Source: Acidobacteriota bacterium (GTDB lineage Bacteria > Acidobacteriota > Terriglobia > Bryobacterales > UBA6623). From it: a stretch of 64,000 nucleotides of DNA. The DNA lies in contig WGMB01000003.1 in assembly GCA_016125275.1 (NCBI GenBank), forward strand, positions 558,001-622,000, read 5' to 3'. A program made the translations under genes and the position numbers. Below, in pieces: positions 1 through 8,864 of this stretch (the stretch's first letter is position 1; the number at the start of each line of letters is the position of its first letter). Under the pieces are notes generated by a model, which saw nothing but the letters and a program-made list of their open reading frames with translations, ran no database searches and had not been told where the DNA came from.

Positions 1-1234
1 GATCCTCTTCGGTCTCGTTGGGCAGGCCGATGATGAAGGTGTAGACGGGGAACCAATTGTTCTCGTTGAGAATGTTGGTGCCCTCGACCACGATCTCCTG
101 CCAGTCGCGGATGTCGAACGGCAACGACTTGCCCGACATCGTCAACGCGCCCAGCCGCGGCGAGCCGGTCTCGATGCCGATCAGCGGCGCCAGGAACTTC
201 TTGTCCTTGTGGCTCGAATTGCGGTTGCGCAGCGCGGACTTGTCCAGCAGGATTCCCGACATCTCCTTGATCAGATGCGGGTTCACCACCGCCGGAGCGA
301 TCGTGGCGTGCGACAGCGGCAAGTACTCGACGCCCGGCTCGCGAGCGATCGACTCATAGAAATTGACGATGGCGTGCGGGTTGGGGACGTAGAACGGAGC
401 CGCCGCACCGTAGATGAAGACATCCTCGGAGACCGGGAAGATGATCTTGCCGCCGTTGCGCGTGTTGGCGCGAACGCCCTCGAGAACCTCTTCCGGCGGC
501 ACCGAGATGCGCGTCTCGAGCGTCGGCGAGCAGAAGGCGCACTGGCGTCCGCAGCCGCGCGTCATCTCCACCACGCCGTAGGTCGAGCGCCGGTGCGGCG
601 TCACGAGCTGATCGGGCGAGGGTTCGGGCGCCTCGATGGACTTGGGCAGCTCCTCGCCGGCTTCCGCCTTCTGGAACAGCTCCAGCGTCACGCTCTCAGC
701 GCGGCCGATGATCACGCAGTCAACGCCCAGCCGGTCTTGGTTGCCGGTCTTGACGATCTGCCAGGAGCCCGCTCCGCCGACGATGACCTTCGGCCGGTGC
801 CGCCGAATCGCCGGGTGGAAGTAGATGCGCTCGCTCTCGGCCGAATTGACCGGCCGCGCTGTCGAGCCGAAGATGTTCGAGTAGACGCCGGTCGAGAACG
901 CCGTCCCGATCGGGTTGTGGGCGCCCACGCCCACGGCGACGGTCTTGGGCCCGACGAACTTGTCCAGATCGTCGGGGTAGCAGACCGCCACGTTGTCCGC
1001 GCCGTACTCGCGGATCAGGATCTCTTCGGTCACGCGCACGCCGTAGGGCATCACCTTGGCTGTGCCGTCGGGATACCACTCCTTGGCGAGGTTGTTCTTG
1101 TACATGAAGCGCGGCACGAAGCGGGCCGGCGCGGAAGCATAAATCATCTGCTTCCATGGGCTGAAGGCCTGCTCGGTCGACTCCGTGTCGGGGGCGGTAA
1201 GAACGAACTTGACTCCTTGAGGATCGTAGGCCAT
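1..1234 (-). CDS. B12-binding-type radical SAM protein (3' part missing)
   Basis: The frame opens with ATG at 1234 and is still open at the window edge (411 codons). A cluster CGRQCAFC, with cysteines at codons 228, 232 and 235, gives the CX3CX2C signature that binds the radical SAM 4Fe-4S cluster. The roughly 220 residues before it contain a glycine-rich stretch (KVIVGGAGSW) and look like the cobalamin-binding or Rossmann-like N-terminal half of B12-type radical SAM enzymes. After the cluster, IGIETGSPRLG and FIIGLPNETEED are typical of the SAM barrel. The family does methyl transfer, ring contraction or thioether chemistry; the substrate cannot be read here. It is divergent from the flavin oxidoreductase at 1474. 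The family call is firm, the reaction unknown. Confidence 0.88.
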   Translation of the reverse strand, partial: MAYDPQGVKFVLTAPDTESTEQAFSPWKQMIYASAPARFVPRFMYKNNLAKEWYPDGTAKVMPYGVRVTEEILIREYGADNVAVCYPDDLDKFVGPKTVAVGVGAHNPIGTAFSTGVYSNIFGSTARPVNSAESERIYFHPAIRRHRPKVIVGGAGSWQIVKTGNQDRLGVDCVIIGRAESVTLELFQKAEAGEELPKSIEAPEPSPDQLVTPHRRSTYGVVEMTRGCGRQCAFCSPTLETRISVPPEEVLEGVRANTRNGGKIIFPVSEDVFIYGAAAPFYVPNPHAIVNFYESIAREPGVEYLPLSHATIAPAVVNPHLIKEMSGILLDKSALRNRNSSHKDKKFLAPLIGIETGSPRLGALTMSGKSLPFDIRDWQEIVVEGTNILNENNWFPVYTFIIGLPNETEED

Positions 1235-1473
1235 TGCGCACTCCAAGCGGTCCCTGATTGTACAACGGCAAGGTCCGGCTTCTCAGCCCGATGCCGCGAA
1301 CTGCAAATGCGGTCAGCGGACGGCGAAATCGCCCGTCGGATGGCGACGGCGTCGCTCGCCGTCACTGCGGGAAGCCGCACGCAGGCCTGTGGCGGAAGCA
1401 TGGTTTTTCAAACTTTGTTTGCACACTATTCGTCATGTCGTGCATCTGAAGGGGAACAGGAGCAAAGATTCCC

Positions 1474-2568
1474 ATGAACGACGCACTCTTCCAGCCCCTT
1501 CGCATCGGCCCCTACGACCTGCCGCATCGCGTTTTGATGGCCCCGCTGACCCGTTCCCGAGCGCAGCAGCCCGGCGACGCCCCGTGGGATCTGAATGTGG
1601 AGTACTATCGGCAGCGTTCCTCGGCCTCGCTGATCCTGACCGAGGCCACCCAGGTCAGCCCGCGAGGCAAGGGCTACGCCAACACGCCCGGCATCTATTC
1701 GGACGAGCAGGTGGCGGGCTGGAAGCGCGTTACGGAAGTGGTCCACGCCAACGGCGGCCGCATCTTCGCGCAGCTCTGGCACGTGGGCCGCATCTCCCAT
1801 CCGGCGTTGCAGCCCGACGGCGAGCTGCCGGTCGCGCCGTCGTCGATCCGTCCCAACGGCCAGACTTACATCGAGATCGGCAAGGGCCGCGTGGACATCC
1901 CCACGCCGCGCGCTCTGGCGGCCGACGAGCTGCCCGGCATCGTGGAGGACTACCGCCGGGCGGCCCGCAACGCTCTGCGCGCAGGCTTCGACGGCGTTCA
2001 ACTGCATGGCGCCAACGGCTATCTGATTGACCAGTTCCTGCGCAACGGCTCCAACCAGCGCAACGACGAGTACGGCGGCTCGGTGGAGAATCGCATGCGC
2101 TTCCCGCTGGCCGTAGTGGACGCTTTGATCGAGGAGCTGGGTCCCGAACGAGTGGCCGTTCGGGTCTCGCCGGTCAGCGGCTACAACGACATGCAGGATT
2201 CGGACCCGGGGACGGTCTTCGCGGCCTTTGCCGCCGAGCTCAGCCGCCGGCGGATCGCTTTCCTCGAGATCGTTCGCATGGGCGCCGCGGGCGGACCGCT
2301 GAGCGCGGAGGAGGAAGCGGTCGTGCAGCGGGTGGAAGAGGCCTTTGACGGCGTGCTGGTCGCCAACGGCCACTTCGACGCCGACTCCGCCGCCGCCTTC
2401 GTGGCCGCCGGCCGCGCGGACGCCGTCAGCTTCGGCCGCATGTTCATCGCCAACCCGGATCTGCCCGAACGCATCCGCAACGGCGTCCGGGAGCTCAACG
2501 AGCCGCAGCCGAAGCAGTTCTACGGCGGCGGACCCGAGGGATACGTCGACTATCCGACGATCCACTGA
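1474..2568 (+). CDS. Old yellow enzyme family FMN oxidoreductase (ene-reductase)
   Basis: This 364-residue protein has the usual length of class I old yellow enzymes, which use NAD(P)H and FMN to reduce activated C=C bonds or nitro compounds. Visible family marks are MAPLTRSRA (Thr26, near the flavin), QLWHVGR (about 100-106), HGANGYLIDQFL with the substrate-binding pair His178/Asn181, the NDEYGGS segment and the C-terminal phosphate-binding FGRMFIANPDLP. AGGAG at 1458-1462 lies 11 bases before the ATG. The gene stands alone, divergent from the radical SAM gene and convergent with lepA. The physiological substrate is unknown; a role in xenobiotic or electrophile detoxification is inferred. 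Confidence 0.95.
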   Translation: MNDALFQPLRIGPYDLPHRVLMAPLTRSRAQQPGDAPWDLNVEYYRQRSSASLILTEATQVSPRGKGYANTPGIYSDEQVAGWKRVTEVVHANGGRIFAQLWHVGRISHPALQPDGELPVAPSSIRPNGQTYIEIGKGRVDIPTPRALAADELPGIVEDYRRAARNALRAGFDGVQLHGANGYLIDQFLRNGSNQRNDEYGGSVENRMRFPLAVVDALIEELGPERVAVRVSPVSGYNDMQDSDPGTVFAAFAAELSRRRIAFLEIVRMGAAGGPLSAEEEAVVQRVEEAFDGVLVANGHFDADSAAAFVAAGRADAVSFGRMFIANPDLPERIRNGVRELNEPQPKQFYGGGPEGYVDYPTIH

Positions 2569-2585
2569 TCAGAATCGATCCAGCG

Positions 2586-2623
2586 CCGTCGTGGCGCGCG
2601 CTCCCGGGCGTGCGCCGCGACGG
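2586..2623. terminator. Hairpin between convergent genes (bidirectional terminator candidate)
   Basis: The arms 2586-2600 and 2609-2623 pair at 13 of 15 positions around an 8-base loop. The hairpin fills the gap between the stop codons of the convergent old yellow enzyme gene and lepA. There is no clear U-tract on either side, so termination may be weak or factor-assisted. Confidence 0.5.
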
Positions 2624-2625
2624 TC

Positions 2626-4431
2626 CTACTCGTCGTCGCCCACGCTGAGCACGGCCAGAAAGGCCTCTTGCGGAATGTCCACGCGCCCCACCCGCTTCAT
2701 CCGCCGCTTGCCCTCTTTCTGCTTGTCCAGCAGCTTGCGCTTACGGGAGATGTCGCCGCCGTAGCACTTCGCCAGCACGTTCTTGCGGATGGCCGAGATA
2801 TTGTCGCGGGCCACGATCTTGTTGCCGATCGCCGCCTGCAGGGCCACTTCGAACATCTGCCGCGGAATCAGTTTCTTGAAGCGGCCGATCAGGATCTTGC
2901 CGCGGTCGTGGGCCTGCTCCTTGTGGGTGATGATCGACAGGGCGTCCACGGGCTCGCCGGCCACCAGGATGTCCAGCTTGACCATCGGTGAGGTCCAGTA
3001 GCCCGAGAAATGGTAGTCCACCGAGGCGTAGCCGCGCGAGACGGTCTTGAGCCGGTCGTAGAAATCGAGAACGATCTCGTTGAGCGGCACCTCGTAGGTC
3101 AGCATCACGCGATCGCCGCCCACGTACTCGAACTTCTTCTGCTGCCCGCGCTTCTCTTCGAGCAGGGCCAGAATGCCGCCCAGATACTCGTCCTGCGTCA
3201 GGACGGTCACCTCGTAGACCGGCTCTTCGATCTTGTTGATCTTCTGCGGCTCGGGCCAACGGCTCGGGTTGTCCACCTCGATCATCTTGCCGTCAGTCAG
3301 GTGCACCCGGTAGCGCACGCCCGGAGCCGTGGTGATCAGGTCGAGCCCAAACTCCCGCTCCAGCCGCTCCTGGACGATCTCCATGTGGAGCAGGCCCAAG
3401 AAGCCGCAACGGAAGCCGAAGCCCAGCGCGATGGAGCTTTCCGGCTCGAACAGGAACGACGAGTCGTTGAGCCGCAGCTTCTCGAGCGCGTCGCGCAGCT
3501 CGCCGTGCTGGTGGGCCTCCACCGGATACAGGCCGGCGAAGACCATCGGCTTGGTCTCCTCGAAGCCCGGCAGGGCGCCCGAGGGCGGATTCTCGGCGTC
3601 GCAGATCGTGTCGCCGACCTTGGCGTCGCTGACTTCCTTGATATTGCCGATGATCCAGCCCACTTCGCCGGCGACGAGCTCGTCGGTGGGGATGTGCTTG
3701 GGCGTGCGGTAGCCCAGGCCTTCCACCTCGAAGACCTTGCCCGCCGCATAGAGCTTCATCTTCATCCCCATGCGGATCGCGCCGTCGACGATGCGCGCCA
3801 GGATGATGACGCCGCGGTAAGCGTCGTACCAGGAGTCGAAGATCAGCGCCCGCAGCGGGGCGTCAGGCTCGCCCTTCGGAGGCGGAATGCGCTTGACGAT
3901 GGCTTCGAGCACATCGGGCACGCCGAGACCGGACTTGGCGCTGATCATCACGGCCTCGGAGGCGTCGAGCCCGATGGAAGACTCGATCTGCTCCTTGATG
4001 CGCTCCGGTTCGGCCGCCGGCAGGTCGATCTTATTGAGCACCGGCACGATCTCAAGATCGTGCTCGAGCGCCAGGTAGGTGTTGGCCAGCGTCTGGGCTT
4101 CCACGCCCTGGGCTGCGTCCACCACCAGCAGGGCCCCTTCGCAGGCGGCCAGGCTGCGCGAAACCTCGTAGGAGAAGTCCACGTGGCCGGGCGTGTCGAT
4201 CAGGTTGAGCTGGTAGGTCTCACCGTCCTTGGCTTGATAGAGCAGCCGGACGGTCTGCGCCTTGATGGTAATGCCGCGCTCCCGCTCCAGGTCCATGGAG
4301 TCGAGCACCTGCGCCTGCATCTCTCGTTCGGTGAGCGCGCCGGTGAGCTGGATCAGCCGATCGGCCAGGGTGGATTTCCCGTGGTCGATGTGGGCGATGA
4401 TCGAAAAATTGCGGATGTGAGCGAGGTCCAT
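2626..4431 (-). CDS. lepA: Elongation factor 4 (LepA), ribosome back-translocating GTPase
   Basis: This 601-residue protein has the standard LepA length and domain order: a GTPase domain starting [20 protein letters not shown] (G1), followed by [12 protein letters not shown] (switch I/G2), DTPGHVDF (G3) and NKIDLPAA (G4). These lead into EF-G-like domains and the LepA C-terminal region ending [16 protein letters not shown]. LepA acts on stalled or mistranslocated 70S ribosomes and in late 30S assembly. I place the start at ATG 4431 because the family begins about five residues before [13 protein letters not shown]; a frame extension of six residues to 4449 lies within a hairpin and is unlikely. 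It is not followed by lepB, unlike the gammaproteobacterial operon. Confidence 0.99.
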   Translation of the reverse strand: MDLAHIRNFSIIAHIDHGKSTLADRLIQLTGALTEREMQAQVLDSMDLERERGITIKAQTVRLLYQAKDGETYQLNLIDTPGHVDFSYEVSRSLAACEGALLVVDAAQGVEAQTLANTYLALEHDLEIVPVLNKIDLPAAEPERIKEQIESSIGLDASEAVMISAKSGLGVPDVLEAIVKRIPPPKGEPDAPLRALIFDSWYDAYRGVIILARIVDGAIRMGMKMKLYAAGKVFEVEGLGYRTPKHIPTDELVAGEVGWIIGNIKEVSDAKVGDTICDAENPPSGALPGFEETKPMVFAGLYPVEAHQHGELRDALEKLRLNDSSFLFEPESSIALGFGFRCGFLGLLHMEIVQERLEREFGLDLITTAPGVRYRVHLTDGKMIEVDNPSRWPEPQKINKIEEPVYEVTVLTQDEYLGGILALLEEKRGQQKKFEYVGGDRVMLTYEVPLNEIVLDFYDRLKTVSRGYASVDYHFSGYWTSPMVKLDILVAGEPVDALSIITHKEQAHDRGKILIGRFKKLIPRQMFEVALQAAIGNKIVARDNISAIRKNVLAKCYGGDISRKRKLLDKQKEGKRRMKRVGRVDIPQEAFLAVLSVGDDE

Positions 4432-4437
4432 GCGGCA

Positions 4438-4457
4438 GGGCCCGCGCAAACGGGCCC
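4438..4457 (-). terminator. Hairpin immediately before the lepA start
   Basis: GGGCCCG (4438-4444) pairs perfectly with CGGGCCC (4451-4457) around a 6-base loop. On the minus strand it follows the stop of the small secreted gene and ends six bases before the lepA ATG, where a ribosome binding site would be expected. It could terminate the upstream gene or mask the lepA translation start; the sequence does not decide. Confidence 0.45.
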
Positions 4458-4519
4458 TTGTGCTCAGGCTAACAGGTTTCGCAAGACCGCTCGGCTCCGC
4501 CGCCTGCCGCCAAGGGCGC

Positions 4520-4927
4520 TCAGAGCGACCCGGGCGGTTGTCGGCGGGCGGCCTCCAGCAGCGCCTGAGGCTCGAACCAGTGGATGATCTCCGCGTCCAG
4601 GCGCAGGGACCCGTCAGGAATCTGCCAATCCGCCAATCCAGGCTCCTCGGCGTCGAGTCCGCCGGCCGCGAAAGCCTCCGGCGTCTCAGCGCAGGGAGCG
4701 GCCTCGCAAGGGCCGGACGGCGGGACGCTGAGCAATTCGGAGTTGCCGTGCAAGCCAGGAATCACCGGCTCGTCGGCCGGCTCCCCGGCTGTCGAAGCAG
4801 GCGCCCCGGAGGGCTGCGAAGATGTTGAGGGACTCGGGGCGGCGAGCACAAAGCTCGAACCCTCCGAGGGGGCGGCGCCCCCACAAACCAGGAAGGATGC
4901 GAGCAGCGCTCGCGAGATCCAGTTCAT
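4520..4927 (-). CDS. Small secreted protein of unknown function
   Basis: This 135-residue protein starts with a typical signal peptide ([17 protein letters not shown]), followed by a low-complexity Ser/Pro/Ala/Glu-rich linker (about 20-90) and a short acidic C-terminal part with a few aromatics. No known domain is recognisable. The start is well supported: GGAGG on the minus strand lies nine bases before the ATG, and a promoter-like pair sits at 4998-5026. It is divergent from the oligosaccharyltransferase-like gene, so the two may share control. Codon use matches the neighbours. It could be an exported envelope peptide; no function is assigned. Confidence 0.6.
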   Translation of the reverse strand: MNWISRALLASFLVCGGAAPSEGSSFVLAAPSPSTSSQPSGAPASTAGEPADEPVIPGLHGNSELLSVPPSGPCEAAPCAETPEAFAAGGLDAEEPGLADWQIPDGSLRLDAEIIHWFEPQALLEAARRQPPGSL

Positions 4928-4988
4928 CGAGAAAATCCTCCGTGCTTCGGGCGCGGTTGAACGGTCTCGACGAGGACGACGGCTCGCC

Positions 4989-5026
4989 TTGACAGGTAGT
5001 ATATCGCAGACATACCACTCTGTCTT
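4989..5026. promoter_or_regulatory. Overlapping divergent promoter candidates
   Basis: On the plus strand a perfect TTGACA (4989-4994) faces the STT3-like gene, with only a weak -10 around 5011-5017. On the minus strand AAGACA (5026-5021) and TATACT (5003-4998) are separated by exactly 17 bases and face the small secreted gene. The two overlap, so the genes would compete for polymerase or share a regulator. The assignment rests on consensus match only. Confidence 0.4.
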
Positions 5027-5055
5027 TTCGGCCGAAACCGATAGAATCGACAGGA

Positions 5056-7233
5056 GTGCGATGGCTCACGGTCCTCGGGGCTTGCGCGTTCGCGTTCTGG
5101 TTGCGTTGCGCCTTTGGCTATTCGGTCGTTTTCCAGCCCGATGGGTTCGTGAACTTTCAGGACACCGACGCCTGGTATCACTACCGGGTCATCGAGAACC
5201 TGCTGGCCCACTTTCCCTGGCGCATCACCTTTGACCCCTACGCCGTCTACCCGGACGGCCAAAACCCTCGCTTCGCAGGCCTTTACGACTTGGGCGTCGG
5301 CTTCGTTGCGTGGGCCCTGGGCGCGGGGACGCCGAGCGCCGAGCTGGCCAAGGCGACGGCGGCTTGGTCGCCGGCGGCGATGGCGGCGCTGGTCCCAGCA
5401 GCGGTCTACTTGCTGGCGCGCACGCTCTTCGCTCCTGGGGCGGCGATTGCGGCGGCTTGGCTCATCGCCGTTCTCCCAGGGAATTGGCTGAAAGTCTCTC
5501 GACTCGGGTTCGCCGACCATCACGTGGCCGAAGTCCTGTTCTCCACGCTGGCTCTGTGGGCTCTGCTGCGGTCGTTCGAGCGCTCGCGGCTCGCCGCGGC
5601 CGGCGCCGGCCTGGCGTTGGGAGCCTATCTCGCCGCCTGGGCCCCCGGCGCCCTGCTGGCCGCCGTGATCGTCGCCTGGACCGCTCTGTACGCGCTGATC
5701 CGCCGCTTCGGCGACGAGGACGCCCGTCCGGTGGTCGAGCGCGTCCTCATCACCCTCGCCGTGGCTTGGCTGTTCTTCCTGCCCTTCGGCTGGCACCGCT
5801 GGTCTATCTACACGCATGTCGCGCTGGGAGGGGGAATCCTCGGGCTCGCAGGCCTGCAGGCCCTCGGCGACTTCCTGCGGCGCAAGGGCGCGCCGCCGTG
5901 GGCTTTGCCGGCCGTCCTCTCGGCGGGACTGGCCGCCGCCATCGCCGCCGCCGTCCTCCTCGATCCGCCATGGTTCGCCGCGTTCCGAAGCGAATTGGCG
6001 CGCTTTCAGCCGACCGACCGCCAACAAACCCTCGGCGAGCTCCGGCCCATCCTCTACTTCTACGGCCCCTTTCAGCTCCGAGCCGTATGGGAACAATTCG
6101 GCTTCAGTTGGCTGTTGGCCCTGCCGGCCTTCGTCGCGCTGCTGTGGCGCAGGCGCGGCGGGCTGAGCCCCGCGCGGTCGCTGTTTCTGTTCTGGACGGC
6201 TTTCTTTCTGGCGATGACCGTGAGCCAGATCCGCACCGCCTACTATCTGGCAGTCTGTTTCGCGGTCCTGGCGGGCGCGGCGGCCTGGAAGCTCTACCAG
6301 GCCTCACCGAGGCGCGTGCGGCCGCTGACCGCCTCGGCGCTGCTGCTCTTCCTCTACGGCGCCAATCTAGGCCCCGCGCTCGAGATCGTACGCTCGGACA
6401 GCGGCGTCTCCCCCGAGCTGCGCCAAGCGCTGGAGTGGCTGTCCCGGTCCACACCGGAACCCTTCGGCGACCCCAAAAAGCGCCTGGCCTTGTATGGCGA
6501 CGGCATGCGCGCCGGCGAGTTCGACTACCCGGATTCGGTCTACACGGTGCTGTGCTGGTGGGACCTCGGCCATCAGGTCAACGCGATCGCCGGCCGCATC
6601 CCCACAGCCAACGGCTTCCAGACCGGCGGGTTCCATTCGGCTCGGTTCTACCTGGCGACCTCCGAAGCCGAAGCCCTACCGATCGCCCGGGAGCTGCGCG
6701 CCCGCTACCTGCTGCTGGAGCCCGGCATCCCGGTGTGGTCCTTCGGTTCACTCACCCCGACCGGCTCCAAGTTCCTCGCTTTCCCCCTCTGGAGCCACGG
6801 CGAGAAGCGCCTGGAGCAGTACCTGGAGGTCTACGTCCGAAGAACCGACGACGGACGAGACGAGCCCGTGGTCGTCTTCTACCCAGACTACTACCGTTCA
6901 ATGATGGCCCGCCTGTATCTGTTCGACGGCCGCGCCGTGGAGCCCGTCGATTCGGTGTGGGCGCTGGCCTGGAAACCTGAAACCGGCCCCGACGGCGAGA
7001 TGAGGCGCCGGATCACCTCGCAGCGCCGATTCCGCACCTACGAGGAGGCTCACCGCTACATCGAAGTCCGCCCGGATCAGCCGCTCGTGCTTGCCGGCCT
7101 CGATCCGGCCCGCAGTTGCGTCCCGCTCGGGGCCCTGGAGAGCTTCCGAGAGGCCTACAGCACGAACCCCGGCCCCCTGGGCGGCGAGACCGGCCGGGTG
7201 ACCGCCGTGAAGGTCTTCGAGCGCCTTCGCTGA
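5056..7233 (+). CDS. STT3/AglB/PglB-like oligosaccharyltransferase, membrane protein
   Basis: This 725-residue polytopic protein carries the catalytic signature of oligosaccharyltransferases, which move a lipid-linked glycan onto asparagine in exported proteins. Seen in order: after the first membrane segment, DTDAWYHYR (Asp36/Asp38, the first acidic loop motif); GFADHHVAEV (Asp154, second acidic motif); TLGEL (Glu328, the TIXE-type glutamate of external loop 5); RTAYY (about 393-397); and WWDLG (501-505), matching the WWDYG motif of the soluble C-terminal domain. About 12 hydrophobic segments precede that domain. The start is GTG 5056, the only reasonable start after the in-frame stop at 4990; AGGAG directly abuts it, an unusual spacing. 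The gene is single and not next to glycan assembly genes. O-linked or other GT-C enzymes are less likely because WWDLG is present. Confidence 0.85.
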   Translation: MRWLTVLGACAFAFWLRCAFGYSVVFQPDGFVNFQDTDAWYHYRVIENLLAHFPWRITFDPYAVYPDGQNPRFAGLYDLGVGFVAWALGAGTPSAELAKATAAWSPAAMAALVPAAVYLLARTLFAPGAAIAAAWLIAVLPGNWLKVSRLGFADHHVAEVLFSTLALWALLRSFERSRLAAAGAGLALGAYLAAWAPGALLAAVIVAWTALYALIRRFGDEDARPVVERVLITLAVAWLFFLPFGWHRWSIYTHVALGGGILGLAGLQALGDFLRRKGAPPWALPAVLSAGLAAAIAAAVLLDPPWFAAFRSELARFQPTDRQQTLGELRPILYFYGPFQLRAVWEQFGFSWLLALPAFVALLWRRRGGLSPARSLFLFWTAFFLAMTVSQIRTAYYLAVCFAVLAGAAAWKLYQASPRRVRPLTASALLLFLYGANLGPALEIVRSDSGVSPELRQALEWLSRSTPEPFGDPKKRLALYGDGMRAGEFDYPDSVYTVLCWWDLGHQVNAIAGRIPTANGFQTGGFHSARFYLATSEAEALPIARELRARYLLLEPGIPVWSFGSLTPTGSKFLAFPLWSHGEKRLEQYLEVYVRRTDDGRDEPVVVFYPDYYRSMMARLYLFDGRAVEPVDSVWALAWKPETGPDGEMRRRITSQRRFRTYEEAHRYIEVRPDQPLVLAGLDPARSCVPLGALESFREAYSTNPGPLGGETGRVTAVKVFERLR

Positions 7234-7256
7234 GCCCCGCCAACGGTCCAAACCTG

Positions 7257-7286
7257 TTGTGGCCTCCCCGCCGGGGTTGGTATCAT
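7257..7286 (+). promoter_or_regulatory. Promoter candidate for the DUF1080 lipoprotein
   Basis: TTGTGG (7257-7262) and TATCAT (7281-7286) are 18 bases apart, and the second is preceded by TGG, an extended -10. The ATG follows 28 bases later. Confidence 0.45.
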
Positions 7287-7314
7287 CCGCGCTAAGAGGA
7301 CGGAGAACAAAAGC

Positions 7315-8010
7315 ATGCGCAAATGGACCTGCTGGGGGAGCGCGGCTGCGCTCCTGACCCTTTTGGCGGCCTGTGGCGGCGCCCCGGAGGCGGCTCACGA
7401 GGAGGCCCCGCCGCCCGCCGAGCCGGCCGCCACCGCCGAGTACCACCCCATCTTCAACGGGACTTCGCTGGACGGCTGGGAGCTGATCGGCAAGACCGGC
7501 GACGGCTACGTGGTAGAGGACGGCATGATCGTCTGCCCGCCCGAAGGCGGCGGCAACCTGTTCTATGACAAGGAGCTCACCGACTTCCAGGTGAAGTTCG
7601 AGTTCAAGCTCGACGAGGGCTCCAACAACGGGCTCTGCATTCGCTGCCCCAAGCAGGACAAGAGCTTGGCCTACGAGGGCATCGAGCTGCAGATCATCAA
7701 CAACAACGGCGAGCGCTACAAGGACATCGAGACCTGGCAGAAGCACGGTTCGCTCTACAACGTGTTCCCCGCCGAGACCGGCGCTCTCAAGCCCGTGGGC
7801 GAATGGAACGAGGAAGAGGTCACCGTGCAGGGCACCAAGGTCAAGGTGGTCGTCAACGGCAAGACCATCCTCGATGTCGACACCACTTCGGTCACCGACC
7901 CGGCCGTGCTCGAGAAGCACCCCGGCCTGAAGCGGACCTCCGGCTACATCGGCTTCTTGGGCCACCACGAGCCGATCGCCTTCCGCAACATCGAGCTCAA
8001 GGAGCTCTGA
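7315..8010 (+). CDS. DUF1080 (3-keto-disaccharide hydrolase fold) lipoprotein
   Basis: The 231-residue product has a lipoprotein signal with lipobox LAAC near residue 20, an Ala/Pro/Glu linker, then one DUF1080 domain. The domain opens with FNGTSLDGWE and contains DFQVKFEFKL, the SNNGLCIRC strand, IELQIINNNG and the closing GYIGFLGHHEPIAFRNI. DUF1080 is a concanavalin-like beta-sandwich common in Acidobacteriota, Planctomycetes and Bacteroidetes. Some members hydrolyse 3-keto-glycosides made by Gfo/Idh/MocA enzymes, two of which are encoded in this window. Anchoring in the envelope and glycan-related action are inferred. The unit is monocistronic, with its own promoter candidate and a strong hairpin after it. 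Confidence 0.92.
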   Translation: MRKWTCWGSAAALLTLLAACGGAPEAAHEEAPPPAEPAATAEYHPIFNGTSLDGWELIGKTGDGYVVEDGMIVCPPEGGGNLFYDKELTDFQVKFEFKLDEGSNNGLCIRCPKQDKSLAYEGIELQIINNNGERYKDIETWQKHGSLYNVFPAETGALKPVGEWNEEEVTVQGTKVKVVVNGKTILDVDTTSVTDPAVLEKHPGLKRTSGYIGFLGHHEPIAFRNIELKEL

Positions 8011-8034
8011 GAGCCGGCGGAAACAAAGACTGAG

Positions 8035-8059
8035 AGCCCCAGGCGACGAGCCTGGGGCT
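8035..8059. terminator. Terminator hairpin
   Basis: AGCCCCAGGC (8035-8044) and GCCTGGGGCT (8050-8059) form a perfect 10-bp stem with a 5-base loop, followed by TTC. It lies between the convergent DUF1080 and HAD phosphatase genes and can serve both strands. Confidence 0.8.
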
Positions 8060-8067
8060 TTCGTCGT

Positions 8068-8859
8068 TCAGCGCTCGCGCAGCAGGCTCGGCAGCTCCGC
8101 CACGGAGTCGATCACCGCGTCGGGCCGCACCGCGCCCTCCAGATCCTCGGGCCGAAACTTCCCCGTCCGCACCAAAGCTCCCCGCAGGCCCGCCGCCTGC
8201 GCGCCTCCCACGTCCGCCAGCACGTCGTCGCCGATCATCAGCAGCTCGTGCGGCGCCAGCCCCAGCCGAGCCGCGGCGACCTCGAAGAACGTCCTCGACG
8301 GCTTGCCCAGCGTAATCGCCTCCCGTCCGATCGCACACTCGAGCGCCGCCACGAACGGAGCCACGTCGAGCGAGATCCCGTCCGGAGCCCGCCAGTAGCG
8401 GGTGCGCCCCAGCGCGATCAGTGTGGCCTCGGGGTTGGAGTGCAGCAGGCGAAACGCCCGATTGAGCCGGGCGAAGTCCCAGGCCGAGCCCAAATCGCCG
8501 ATCACCACGAAGTCCGCGCCGGTCTCGGCGTCGTCGTCGACTACCGGCAGTCCGGCGAGATCCGCCCGGGCGGCTTCGCGCAGAAACAGCGCCGCCTTGC
8601 CCTCGGGCCGTTCGCTCAGCCACTGCCGCGTGGCCGCCAACGGCGTCCAGACCTGACCCGCCTCGGCCGGAATCCCAAAGCGCTCCAGCTTCCGCTGCAA
8701 TTCCAGCGCGGGCTTGGACGTCGTGTTGGTGACGAACAGATGAGGAATCGCCTGCCGACGCACCCAGGCCAGCGTCTCGGCGGCCCCGTCGATCGGCTCG
8801 TCGGCGTTGTAGATTACGCCATCGAGATCGAAGAGAAGACCGGCGGGACGAGGGCTCAC
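8068..8859 (-). CDS. HAD-superfamily IIA phosphatase (NagD/LHPP-like)
   Basis: The 263-residue protein shows all four HAD motifs: FDLDGVIYN with nucleophile Asp11 and Asp13, VTNTTSK (motif II), LGKPSRTFF with the motif III lysine, and MIGDDVLADVGGAQAAGLRG (motif IV acidic pair). The C2 cap between motifs II and III is typical of subclass IIA, which holds NagD nucleotide phosphatases and LHPP. The GTG at 8859 puts motif I ten residues in, as usual; a longer frame runs back through the preceding gene and is a shadow. The start lies five bases after the stop of the upstream gene, so the two are probably cotranscribed. The substrate is unknown. Confidence 0.9.
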   Translation of the reverse strand: MSPRPAGLLFDLDGVIYNADEPIDGAAETLAWVRRQAIPHLFVTNTTSKPALELQRKLERFGIPAEAGQVWTPLAATRQWLSERPEGKAALFLREAARADLAGLPVVDDDAETGADFVVIGDLGSAWDFARLNRAFRLLHSNPEATLIALGRTRYWRAPDGISLDVAPFVAALECAIGREAITLGKPSRTFFEVAAARLGLAPHELLMIGDDVLADVGGAQAAGLRGALVRTGKFRPEDLEGAVRPDAVIDSVAELPSLLRER

Positions 8860-8864
8860 AGGGC

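Noticed and set aside
1235-1473. Possible promoter upstream of the old yellow enzyme gene
   Set aside because: There are several AT-rich runs but no -35/-10 pair of convincing spacing.
209-1477. Plus-strand open frame opposite the radical SAM gene
   Set aside because: It carries no recognisable motif, and the minus-strand frame contains the CX3CX2C cluster.
3010-4587. Plus-strand open frame opposite lepA
   Set aside because: LepA is unambiguous on the minus strand; this frame has no recognisable family.
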